Shown piece by piece: positions 1 to 5,840 of a stretch of DNA of 6,916 bases (positions are counted from its first letter, which is position 1; each line of letters starts with the position of its first letter). Source of the DNA: Candidatus Latescibacterota bacterium (GTDB lineage: Bacteria > JAAXHH01 > JABIQT01); NCBI GenBank assembly GCA_018667995.1, contig JABIQT010000903.1, positions 1 to 6,916 on the forward strand. Direction: 5' to 3'. The notes under the pieces were generated by a model, which searched no databases, was not told the DNA's origin, and was given only the letters and a program-made list of their open reading frames with translations. The position numbers and the translations under genes are program-made.

Positions 1-1
1 C

Positions 2-148
2 GACTCCTACAGAATCACCACCTTGACCAATACGACCTACGTGGTCAAAGCATATGGCGACAGCAGCGGTTCTTCGAACGCCTCAGCAGTTGCCGGTCTG
101 ATAAGAGCCATCGATCAGGACGGATCACTGTCAAGCCCGACCAGCTAA
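2..148 (+). CDS. C-terminal end of a probable secreted FN3-like protein (5' truncated)
   Basis: Frame 2 is open from the window edge to a TAA at 146-148 and gives 48 residues. The stretch YRITTLTNTTYVVKAYGDSS resembles the last strands of a fibronectin type III-like beta-sandwich, which often shows 'L-x-N-x-T-x-Y-x-V-x-A' followed by a Gly/Ser-rich turn. The composition is rich in Ser and Thr, low in charge and lacks Cys, which fits an exported or surface protein. No sorting motif (LPXTG) or hydrophobic tail is visible at the C terminus, which ends in SPTS. The gene is followed after 22 bp by a strong terminator, supporting a real gene end. The FN3 assignment rests on a short fragment and is tentative. 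The reading frame itself is more secure because the terminator follows it directly. Confidence 0.5.
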   Translation, partial: DSYRITTLTNTTYVVKAYGDSSGSSNASAVAGLIRAIDQDGSLSSPTS

Positions 149-170
149 TATGGTAGCGCTGGAGTATTGA

Positions 171-210
171 CAAACGGGCATCTTGTGAAAACAGGATGCC
201 CGTTTGTTTA
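171..210 (+). terminator. Strong rho-independent terminator, 16-bp stem with GAAA loop
   Basis: Left arm 171-186 and right arm 191-206 pair along 16 positions with a single T-G wobble, closed by the tetraloop GAAA (187-190). The outer 12 bp (CAAACGGGCATC with its complement) pair perfectly. A short T-rich run (TTTA) follows. It lies 22 bp after the stop of the upstream gene and ends transcription entering from the left. Confidence 0.85.
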
Positions 211-277
211 TCTGACGAAGATCAAACGGATTTTCACACACTACATTCTTGGCCGCAATATCTGGAAGGGAAATACA

Positions 278-868
278 ATGAAAGGGATTCTGACACGACT
301 GGTAAAAGAAGCGGCCGACCAGAAACATCTTACTACAATGGTGATATTTCTTGCTGCCGTGGCACGCGAGATACTTCACCAGACTTGGGGACTCTGGACG
401 GACCCCTTCGTGGACGCACTATTCGGTTCACTGATAATGCCGGCTATAGTCAGTCTCCTCGTCTACGCTGTCCTCGCTACGTTCGAAAAGCAGCAATCAC
501 TGATGCGGGAACAGGATGAACGACTTCGTGAAGCCGAACAAGATCGTTTCGCTCTGGATACAGTGCTGCAGATGGCTGCCACCGTTCAGCACGAGATCAA
601 CAATCCCCTTATGATCATCAAGGGCAATGTCGACCTGGTGTTGAATCAGGACCCAGCCAACTCAAGGCTTAAGGGGATTCGTGAAGCCGTTGAACGCATT
701 AGGGACGTGACCACCTTGCTCGCTCAAATCAAGACGGTTCGAATTATGGTCGACTCCCGGGAACGCAAGATGATAGACCTCGAAGCATCCGTCGGGGAGG
801 AACAAGAGCTTCTCTCCCAATTGAACGGATTCCGAAAGCATGAAATCGCCGGAAAAAGGGACCTGTAA
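278..868 (+). CDS. Membrane-anchored histidine-kinase-like protein with DHp (HisKA) domain only; no HATPase domain
   Basis: This 196-aa protein starts at ATG 278, which has GAAGGG at 265-270 with 7-nt spacing. An upstream in-frame ATG at 167 is rejected because that extension would translate through the terminator stem. Residues 20-33 are hydrophobic and 51-69 form a likely transmembrane helix. A charged coiled-coil-like linker follows (70-92, rich in E, Q and R). Residues 93-150 match a histidine kinase dimerisation/phosphotransfer domain: the H-box AATVQHEINNPLMIIKGN holds the candidate phospho-acceptor His105 followed by Glu106, and a second helix contains VERIRDVTTLLAQI. In ordinary kinases an N-box, G-box ATPase domain of about 110-150 residues follows; here only 46 residues remain before the stop and none of those boxes is present. 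A terminator begins 4 bp after the stop, so the gene ends here and is not merely frameshifted. It may be a relic, or a phosphoacceptor that relies on another kinase. Confidence 0.85.
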   Translation: MKGILTRLVKEAADQKHLTTMVIFLAAVAREILHQTWGLWTDPFVDALFGSLIMPAIVSLLVYAVLATFEKQQSLMREQDERLREAEQDRFALDTVLQMAATVQHEINNPLMIIKGNVDLVLNQDPANSRLKGIREAVERIRDVTTLLAQIKTVRIMVDSRERKMIDLEASVGEEQELLSQLNGFRKHEIAGKRDL

Positions 869-871
869 AGA

Positions 872-902
872 AAAGGGGCTGATCGTAACGATCAGCCCCT
901 TT
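872..902. terminator. Bidirectional rho-independent terminator between convergent genes
   Basis: A perfect 14-bp inverted repeat (arms 872-885 and 889-902, AAAGGGGCTGATCG and its complement) surrounds a 3-nt loop TAA. On the + strand it begins 4 bp after the stop of the histidine-kinase-like gene and is followed by TTTCTCGTTCT-like T-rich sequence (overlapping the arm end). On the - strand the stem runs into TTTTCTTT, so it also terminates the apt-end transcript, whose stop is 38 bp away. Confidence 0.9.
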
Positions 903-939
903 CTCGTTCTGAACACAATCAAGTAATCCGCACTACGAT

Positions 940-1464
940 TTACTCCCCATCATACTGCAGCATCGAGAACACGTCATATTTTTCAAGACGTGACCTGCCG
1001 TCTAGGAAACTCAGTTCCACCAGGAAAGCCAAACTTACGATATCTCCGCCGATTTCCTCTACCAGCTGACATGCAGCGTTCGCGCTGCCCCCCGTGGCCA
1101 GAAGATCATCTATAATCAGGACACGCTCACCACGCTCAATTGCATCGTGGTGTACTTCTAGTGAATCGGTTCCGTACTCAAGCTCATAGTCCACCCGCAC
1201 CGTTTCACCGGGCAATTTATTCGGCTTACGCAGCGGTACCACGCCGGCATTCAAGTGGTAAGCCAACAGAGGTGCAAAAAGGAATCCGCGGGCCTCGATG
1301 CCAGCGACCACATCGATATCGTGGCTACTGAACTCCTCGACGAAGCGGTCCCCCATAGCCTTGAATGCGCTACGGTCCTTCAAAAGAGTAGTAATATCCT
1401 TGAAGACAATGCCAGGTTTTGGATAGTCCGGAATATCCCGTATCACGTTCTTCAGTTCTTCCAC
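940..1464 (-). CDS. apt: Adenine phosphoribosyltransferase
   Basis: This 174-aa cytoplasmic enzyme is full length for the family. It converts adenine and PRPP to AMP and pyrophosphate in purine salvage. The N terminus shows the family pattern IPDYPKPGIVFKDITTLL (11-28). GIEARGFLFAPLLA lies at 55-68 and the flexible hood RKPNKLPGETV at 79-89. The PRPP-binding motif VLIIDDLLATGGSA at 115-128 contains the paired Asp119-Asp120. The start is GTG at 1464; no in-frame ATG lies nearby, and GGGG sits about 5 nt upstream. An ATG 11 nt upstream is out of frame. The gene follows acyP by 32 bp on the same strand and is the last of the run before the bidirectional terminator. Nothing appears truncated. Confidence 0.97.
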   Translation of the reverse strand: MEELKNVIRDIPDYPKPGIVFKDITTLLKDRSAFKAMGDRFVEEFSSHDIDVVAGIEARGFLFAPLLAYHLNAGVVPLRKPNKLPGETVRVDYELEYGTDSLEVHHDAIERGERVLIIDDLLATGGSANAACQLVEEIGGDIVSLAFLVELSFLDGRSRLEKYDVFSMLQYDGE

Positions 1465-1479
1465 GCATGCCCCATTTCT

Positions 1480-1492
1480 TTTTGATCCACAA
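1480..1492 (-). promoter_or_regulatory. 13-nt leader element TTGTGGATCAAAA upstream of apt
   Basis: On the - strand TTGTGGATCAAAA lies 15 nt before the apt GTG start. The identical 13 nt occur 11 nt before the start of the isochorismatase-like gene (6467-6479). The function is unknown. A match of this length somewhere in 7 kb is not improbable by chance, but having both in the same position relative to start codons is notable. Confidence 0.25.
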
Positions 1493-1496
1493 GACG

Positions 1497-1784
1497 TTAA
1501 TGCCTGATCGAGAAATCTCTAAAAGTACCGTCGGCCTTACCCCATTTCACGGTAATATCACGAACTACTGCCAGGGAAGGGCCCCGGCGGAATTCCGTCA
1601 AAGCACGCTCCAGAATTGTACGAGGTCCTTCAAGGACTATCTCTACATCACCGCTCCAAAGATTGCGAACGTAACCGCGAAGCCCGAATTGAGAGGCGAT
1701 GCGGTCTGTGAAGTACCGATAGCCAACCCCCTGCACCCGCCCAGAAACTGTAAAGCGTCCTCGCACATCGCCCTTTAAATGCAT
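1497..1784 (-). CDS. acyP: Acylphosphatase
   Basis: This 95-aa protein is the standard acylphosphatase length. The family hydrolyses carboxyl-phosphate bonds such as acetyl phosphate or 1,3-bisphosphoglycerate in the cytoplasm. The signature GRVQGVGYRYF (15-25) includes the phosphate-binding loop and catalytic Arg23. Asn41 in GYVRNLWSGDVEIV (37-50) is the second catalytic residue. The C-terminal part FRRGPSLAVVRDI also fits the family. The start taken is ATG 1784, although its upstream SD is weak. A GTG at codon 7 with AAAGGG 5 nt before it is an alternative that would trim six non-conserved residues. The gene follows the kinase by 122 bp and precedes apt by 32 bp, so it is probably co-transcribed with apt. 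Confidence 0.95.
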   Translation of the reverse strand: MHLKGDVRGRFTVSGRVQGVGYRYFTDRIASQFGLRGYVRNLWSGDVEIVLEGPRTILERALTEFRRGPSLAVVRDITVKWGKADGTFRDFSIRH

Positions 1785-1906
1785 GAGCGTATCCGACGTG
1801 ATATACGCGGAGGCTTATTCATACCATTTAATACCATAGACACAATACGCTTAACAGTCCTCACCAACAAGCCGTTTCCCACAGGTTTTGGGAACAGTGA
1901 TCGAAG
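1785..1906 (-). promoter_or_regulatory. Intergenic spacer before acyP with possible promoter and direct repeat
   Basis: This 122-bp gap is large compared with the 32-33 bp gaps elsewhere in the run, so a secondary promoter for acyP-apt is plausible. On the - strand TGGTATTAA (1836-1828) resembles an extended -10 box, but no good -35 lies 17 nt upstream. ATACCAT occurs twice on the + strand at 1821-1827 and 1831-1837, exactly 10 bp apart, and overlaps this box. A 5-bp hairpin near 1874-1895 is too weak to call a terminator. Confidence 0.25.
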
Positions 1907-2569
1907 TTATTTGAACTCTACAGACCAGTTTTCAACGATTGTCATCATTGGGCGAAATGTACCGGCATTTCGAACGATGACAAAACGCTGCCCATCGGGC
2001 GTCACGTCATATCCTGAAAACCTGAAAGGAACCGCCTGAACCAGTCTTTCTTCAAACAATTGAGTCGAAGTACCCACTCGAAAACCTGCCTGGGCGTCAA
2101 TGCTGACAGCCATGAGTTTGTCATCTTCCACATAGAACACTTCGTCGTCCTGCGCGCTCCACCTGGGCCGCGATCCACCACTCGACGACAACTGCCATCT
2201 ACCCTCGCCCGAAGGGAATCGGGTAGCGTATACCTCGAATTTTCCCGATTCGTTTGAGGTGTACGCGAGGTATCTCCCGTCCCGGGAAAGGGATGGTTCC
2301 ATGGCAAAGCCCATACGCAACCGCATCAACTGCTCAGGTTGCTTGCCCCCCCTGTAGTCCACATACCAGATCTGACCGCGATCCGAGAAAATCAGAAATC
2401 GCCCATCTTGCGACCACGTGGGGCTGGCACCGCGTAGAGAATCAGGCATAATCGAAATGGGGGTTCCACCGCCATTCGCTGAAATGCTCAGGAGCGTCTT
2501 AGATGAGAAGCGTCGCCGACTGCGCACCGCTTCGGAATGCTCGAATACGATCCTCTTACCATCAGGCAT
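1907..2569 (-). CDS. C-terminal beta-propeller half of the Ser/Thr kinase, separated by frameshift
   Basis: This 220-aa reading frame begins at an ATG inside the last codons of the upstream kinase frame, in the +1 frame. It contains PD40/WD40-like propeller blades: MPDGKRIVF (1-9), PTWSQDGRFLIFSD, PSLSRDGRYLAYTSNESG, PRWSAQDDEVFYV and YDVTPDGQRFVIV. These continue the blade series of the upstream protein. It has no signal peptide or membrane segment, so on its own it would stay in the cytoplasm, whereas the propeller of such receptor kinases is expected outside the membrane. The closing sequence RPMMTIVENWSVEFK resembles the usual C-terminal ending of these kinases, so the 3' end is intact. 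It most likely represents the displaced C terminus of one ancestral gene. An 8-nt overlap (ATGCCTGA) could allow reinitiation, but no convincing SD precedes the ATG. Confidence 0.75.
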   Translation of the reverse strand: MPDGKRIVFEHSEAVRSRRRFSSKTLLSISANGGGTPISIMPDSLRGASPTWSQDGRFLIFSDRGQIWYVDYRGGKQPEQLMRLRMGFAMEPSLSRDGRYLAYTSNESGKFEVYATRFPSGEGRWQLSSSGGSRPRWSAQDDEVFYVEDDKLMAVSIDAQAGFRVGTSTQLFEERLVQAVPFRFSGYDVTPDGQRFVIVRNAGTFRPMMTIVENWSVEFK

Positions 2570-4637
2570 CCATCCATGCGGGTGCCCCGATATTCTGCCG
2601 CAGGAACGTCAGACGTGATTTGACCTCGCGTGCTACTTCATGGATCCAGATGTCCTCATCGCCGCCCTCACTCCCTGTAACGGCGACTCTGGTCCCGTCC
2701 GGTGATATAGCAGGATCGTCCAATGACTCCTGAATCTGGCCGATGGTGCCATCAATTCTACCACGACGATCTACCCATGCCAACTGGTGTGGTGGGCGAA
2801 CTGATGTTCGATAGACCATGGTACCATCGGTCGAAAGGCTCACAGAGTTTACATCCTGAACGACCGGAAACGGATCTCCAGTCAATACCCCTTCACTCAC
2901 TGAAAACGGGACCGCCCACAGATCTCCCTCACCAGGAAGCCCGTCTCGGTAGTAGAGCAAATGCTCTTCAGTGTAACCAGCGATGGATACGAATACATCT
3001 GTAAGCCCTTCCACATCCCTTCTTCCGGTATCAGGTGAGTGGATCACGATTCTCGAAGAAACCACTCGGGCAAATGAGATGAAGAACTCAAGCTGCTCAT
3101 CTTTACTGTATTTTTCGGCAAGATCGGCGGCCGTCGTGGAGTCTCCGCGGGACCAAACGGTGTAGATAAGACTACGGCCGTCTGGTAGGTATTTCGGGGT
3201 GGCGGCTCCCCATTCTTCAGATCCTTGAACCGGAACAATGAAGGGTTGAATATCTCCGCCCCGATCGGAAACCGACCAGAGTTCCATCGAGTTGAGATTT
3301 GAGACGCTTATCACGATTGTCCCCAGCCGCCCCCAGGTAATCCCCCGTATCCGTCCCCTGGGCAGTTCGCAAAGCCGTGTCCGGTTGCTGCCATCCGGTG
3401 AGATCTTCCACAGCGTGTTCTCAATTCGATAACCGATGAAGTCACTATTGGGTGACCAGAAGAGATTCTCAGAGTCGTCGGTGACCGGTATAGCTTGCCC
3501 TGTCAACTGGTTCAGAGGCCGCATCCACAACTGTTTCTCACGCAGATAGGCGATCTTGCTGCCGTCGGGCGAAATCGATATTCCCACCGGACCGGCATTG
3601 TCAACCGGCATCTGAAATTTCCTCACCGCTGCCTCAGCCGGCGTGAACCTGCGCTCAGCAATTATCCACGTGGCCCCAGCTACCAGCAGTATTAAAACAG
3701 AAGCTCCAATCCAGGCAAGAGCACCACCCCTTCTGGGTCCCGAAGAGCGCCCCTCATCCAGCGGTCGCCCGATGGTTCCGAGCTCATGCTCGGACCGAGC
3801 GTCAACCAGATCCCGGTATACATCCTGCATTGATTGATACCGGGTATCAATATCCTTCTGTAGACAGTGACGTACCACACGCTCCAGCGTGTACGGCAAT
3901 CCGGATCTCACCTGGGCAAGCGCCTCTGGTTCATCCTTCAAGATGCTACTGATTACCGAAACGTAGTGGTCGCCAGCAAAGGGACGGTGACCGCATAGGG
4001 CTTCATACATCATGACACCGAAACTGAAGATGTCGCTTTGCTGGCTGCCACGGTCACCTGTAGCCTGCTCGGGAGACATATAGGCGGGAGTACCCACAAT
4101 ACTGCCCAACTGGGTCAAGCTGGCCGTCGGAGCGTCACCGCCGGCATCCTCGCTGTCGCTATCGTCATCATCCAGCCTGGCAAGCCCGAAGTCTAGAATC
4201 TTGGGTTGACCATCTGCTGTGACCAGGATATTCGCGGGCTTGAGGTCTCTATGCGCCACGCCTCGCTTATGCGCATGATTTACAGCTTCGGCCACCGGCG
4301 GGAATAGATTGAAAAACTCATCGATAGCGATTCCTTCTTCCGAGACGAAGTCATGCAGCGGACGCCCTTCTACGTACTCCATGGTAATAAATGCGGTATC
4401 GCCGTCTTCCTCGAGAGCGTACAGGGTGGCAATATTCGGATGCTTCAGTCGGGCGGCGGCTTCGGCCTCTCTACGCAACCGTTTCAGCCGACCTGAATCC
4501 TTGCGCCACGCCTCGGGTAGGACCTTGAGCGCTACCTCGCGTTTCAACTTGCCATCCTCAGCAAGGTACACCTCTCCCATACCACCCTCACCTAGGGTGC
4601 GAATAATGGTATAGTGCAGAAGTGTTTTCCCAATCAT
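2562..4637 (-). CDS. Receptor-like Ser/Thr protein kinase (Hanks type) with TolB/WD40-like sensor domain, frameshifted near residue 689
   Basis: The 691-aa product has an N-terminal cytoplasmic kinase domain, one membrane helix and an extracytoplasmic propeller. The start is ATG 4637, preceded by AGGGAGGA with 6-nt spacing; the in-frame ATG at 4658 has no such site. All key kinase elements are present: Gly loop GEGGMGEV (16-23), VALK Lys38, αC Glu57, HRDLKPAN (129-136, catalytic Asp131), DFG (149-151), MSPEQ (187-191), Asp202 and Arg266. It should therefore be catalytically active. An acidic stretch DDDDSDSEDAGGD (156-168) lies in the activation loop. The helix is at 306-326. Blades include ISISPDGSKIAYL (353-365), PKYLPDGRSLIYT and PAISPDGTRVAVTG. 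The frame ends prematurely at PAWMDA: an extra ATGG unit shifts it, and without that unit it continues as PAWMPDGKRIVF into the next frame, giving about 908 residues. The Gfo/Idh gene ends 33 bp upstream. Confidence 0.92.
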   Translation of the reverse strand: MIGKTLLHYTIIRTLGEGGMGEVYLAEDGKLKREVALKVLPEAWRKDSGRLKRLRREAEAAARLKHPNIATLYALEEDGDTAFITMEYVEGRPLHDFVSEEGIAIDEFFNLFPPVAEAVNHAHKRGVAHRDLKPANILVTADGQPKILDFGLARLDDDDSDSEDAGGDAPTASLTQLGSIVGTPAYMSPEQATGDRGSQQSDIFSFGVMMYEALCGHRPFAGDHYVSVISSILKDEPEALAQVRSGLPYTLERVVRHCLQKDIDTRYQSMQDVYRDLVDARSEHELGTIGRPLDEGRSSGPRRGGALAWIGASVLILLVAGATWIIAERRFTPAEAAVRKFQMPVDNAGPVGISISPDGSKIAYLREKQLWMRPLNQLTGQAIPVTDDSENLFWSPNSDFIGYRIENTLWKISPDGSNRTRLCELPRGRIRGITWGRLGTIVISVSNLNSMELWSVSDRGGDIQPFIVPVQGSEEWGAATPKYLPDGRSLIYTVWSRGDSTTAADLAEKYSKDEQLEFFISFARVVSSRIVIHSPDTGRRDVEGLTDVFVSIAGYTEEHLLYYRDGLPGEGDLWAVPFSVSEGVLTGDPFPVVQDVNSVSLSTDGTMVYRTSVRPPHQLAWVDRRGRIDGTIGQIQESLDDPAISPDGTRVAVTGSEGGDEDIWIHEVAREVKSRLTFLRQNIGAPAWMDA
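2567..2577. repeat. Tetranucleotide tandem repeat (CATC)2.75 at the kinase frameshift
   Basis: CATCCATCCAT on the + strand reads ATGGATGGATG on the coding strand. With two full units plus a partial one, the kinase frame terminates at TGA 2564-2562. With one unit fewer it reads Trp-Met-Pro-Asp-Gly-Lys and stays open to 1907. Slipped-strand mispairing or an assembly or sequencing error are the natural explanations. Confidence 0.85.
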
Positions 4638-4643
4638 TACTGG

Positions 4644-4651
4644 TCCTCCCT
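4644..4651 (-). promoter_or_regulatory. Strong Shine-Dalgarno of the kinase
   Basis: AGGGAGGA on the - strand lies 6 nt before ATG 4637 and decides that start over the in-frame ATG at 4658. It lies in the 33-bp gap after the Gfo/Idh stop, consistent with translation from a shared transcript. Confidence 0.8.
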
Positions 4652-4670
4652 GAACCATTCTCAGGACTGC

Positions 4671-5714
4671 CTAACTCAGCTCTGACAACTTGACGGAGCG
4701 TCCTTCGCTGGCGGACAGGTCTGCTGCAAATACGTTTCTATGCGTCTCTATCGCAGTATCAAGATCAGTCAACGGCATGGGACGGTCCTTGCCGATTCCG
4801 TCTATGAAGGCCTGAAATTGTGGTTGATACGGATGATCGCTCACATCACCTGAATCGATCAGCGATGTCTCGAGTGTACTCCAACGGCTTCGATCCATTC
4901 CAGTCAGCTTGTTCGAGTAAAATCTATTGTCCAGCAGACTGCCTTCACTACCTACAAGATGAACGTGGAAGTAATAGGGTTGCAAACAATCGATGCTCGA
5001 GGTTACTTTCGCGATCTTCTTTCCCCCTTCGAATCGGAATATGGAGACGCTCGTGGTGTCGTATTCGTACGGGGCGAAAAATTCACTGGTTGATCGTGTC
5101 CTATAGCTTGTCACCTCGTCCACAGCACCGTCCATGAAAAAGAGCATGGCATCCAGCGCATGGCATCCAGCGGTGAGAAGTGTACTGCCACCAAACTCCG
5201 ACTTGATATTCCAGTCGTATTGTCCATACCAGGGACCGATACCGTGATAATAGTCTACTTCGGCATAGTGCAGTTCACCGAGTAACCCCTGATCTATGAC
5301 GGACCGGATCATGGTGAAGTGAGCACTAAAGCGGCATTCAAAACATACGCAAACTTTCACTCCCGCAGCCATGACGGCGTCGCGAACGCGCAACGTATCA
5401 TCGTGTGTCAAGGCGATTGGCTTCTCTATTATCAGATGTTTGCCTGCTTCCGCCGCGGCCACAGCTTGATCGGCATGATAGGGGTGTGGCGTGCATATGT
5501 CGACAACATGAATATCAGGGCTATTCAACATTTCTTCATAGTCGGTGTAGGCATGGAGATCTGTTCCGTATTCACTTGCCAAGGCAGCGTCATCATGCTC
5601 CCGTCGGGAGCAGACGGCTGTCACATTGCCGCCCTGGACCGACTTAAATGTCTCGATATGAGCACCCGCTACCCAGCCCAACCCTACAATTCCTACGTTG
5701 AGATCACCCATCAT
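4671..5714 (-). CDS. Gfo/Idh/MocA family NAD(P)-dependent oxidoreductase
   Basis: This 347-aa protein has the usual length of the family, which oxidises or reduces sugars, inositols and related polyols with NAD(P). The N-terminal Rossmann fold carries the dinucleotide motif [12 protein letters not shown] (8-19). [20 protein letters not shown] (70-89) and the family signature [13 protein letters not shown] (91-103, Glu97-Lys98-Pro99) follow. The second domain contains [16 protein letters not shown] (175-190), with the conserved GCHALD segment expected near the active site. The substrate cannot be told from sequence. The start is one of two adjacent ATGs (5714 or 5711) with AGGAG at 5719-5723; spacing is 4 or 7 nt, so 5711 may be the true one. 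The ATG at 5744 has no such site. The gene lies 126 bp after the isochorismatase-like gene and 33 bp before the kinase. Confidence 0.95.
   Translation of the reverse strand: MMGDLNVGIVGLGWVAGAHIETFKSVQGGNVTAVCSRREHDDAALASEYGTDLHAYTDYEEMLNSPDIHVVDICTPHPYHADQAVAAAEAGKHLIIEKPIALTHDDTLRVRDAVMAAGVKVCVCFECRFSAHFTMIRSVIDQGLLGELHYAEVDYYHGIGPWYGQYDWNIKSEFGGSTLLTAGCHALDAMLFFMDGAVDEVTSYRTRSTSEFFAPYEYDTTSVSIFRFEGGKKIAKVTSSIDCLQPYYFHVHLVGSEGSLLDNRFYSNKLTGMDRSRWSTLETSLIDSGDVSDHPYQPQFQAFIDGIGKDRPMPLTDLDTAIETHRNVFAADLSASEGRSVKLSELS
5144..5171. repeat. Perfect 14-bp tandem duplication inside the Gfo/Idh gene
   Basis: GCATGGCATCCAGC occurs twice without a spacer (5144-5157, 5158-5171). The unit is not a multiple of three, so the two copies are read in different frames and together encode AGCHALDAM, a conserved part of the enzyme. 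Loss or gain of one copy would break the frame. Confidence 0.9.
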
Positions 5715-5830
5715 GAGACTCCTATGGATTCCTGTTTTCCGCATTCCGAGACGGTACTCCGCACGTTCTGTGCATTGTACCCAAGTGCAGTGCCAATTTC
5801 ACGTACCGCGCCGGACGGCCAGGCGCTCAT
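5711..5830 (-). CDS. Possible 39-aa small ORF between isochorismatase-like and Gfo/Idh genes
   Basis: An ATG 10 nt after the isochorismatase-like stop opens a 39-codon frame that fills the whole gap. It ends at TGA 5713-5711, which overlaps the Gfo/Idh ATG as ATGA, the arrangement typical of translationally coupled genes. The predicted peptide starts [19 protein letters not shown]. It is soluble, with two basic clusters, one Cys and no membrane segment or recognised domain. The SD is weak (GAAG 4 nt or AGG about 9 nt before the ATG). The frame stays open upstream into the isochorismatase gene, so openness alone is poor evidence. It could equally be non-coding spacer. Confidence 0.2.
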   Translation of the reverse strand: MSAWPSGAVREIGTALGYNAQNVRSTVSECGKQESIGVS

Positions 5831-5840
5831 TTTCTTCAAC

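Noticed and set aside
233-261. TTCACA-17 nt-CAATAT promoter-like pair before the histidine-kinase-like gene
   Set aside because: The implied transcription start near 268 falls inside the ribosome binding site, leaving no usable leader.
167-277. N-terminal extension of the histidine-kinase-like gene to ATG 167
   Set aside because: It would translate through the 16-bp terminator stem, and the ATG at 278 has a well-spaced Shine-Dalgarno and begins the recognisable protein.
1419-1778. Open + strand frame of 119 codons opposite acyP and the apt start
   Set aside because: acyP and apt on the other strand are unambiguous; this frame shows no protein-like features.
3877-3892. Palindrome ACACGCT-CC-AGCGTGT within the kinase gene
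   Set aside because: It lies in conserved kinase-domain coding sequence, is not near any start or end, and is short enough to be chance.
5808-5826. GC-rich hairpin after the isochorismatase-like stop
   Set aside because: The stem is 7 bp with a bulge and no T-run follows on the - strand, so it is not a convincing terminator.
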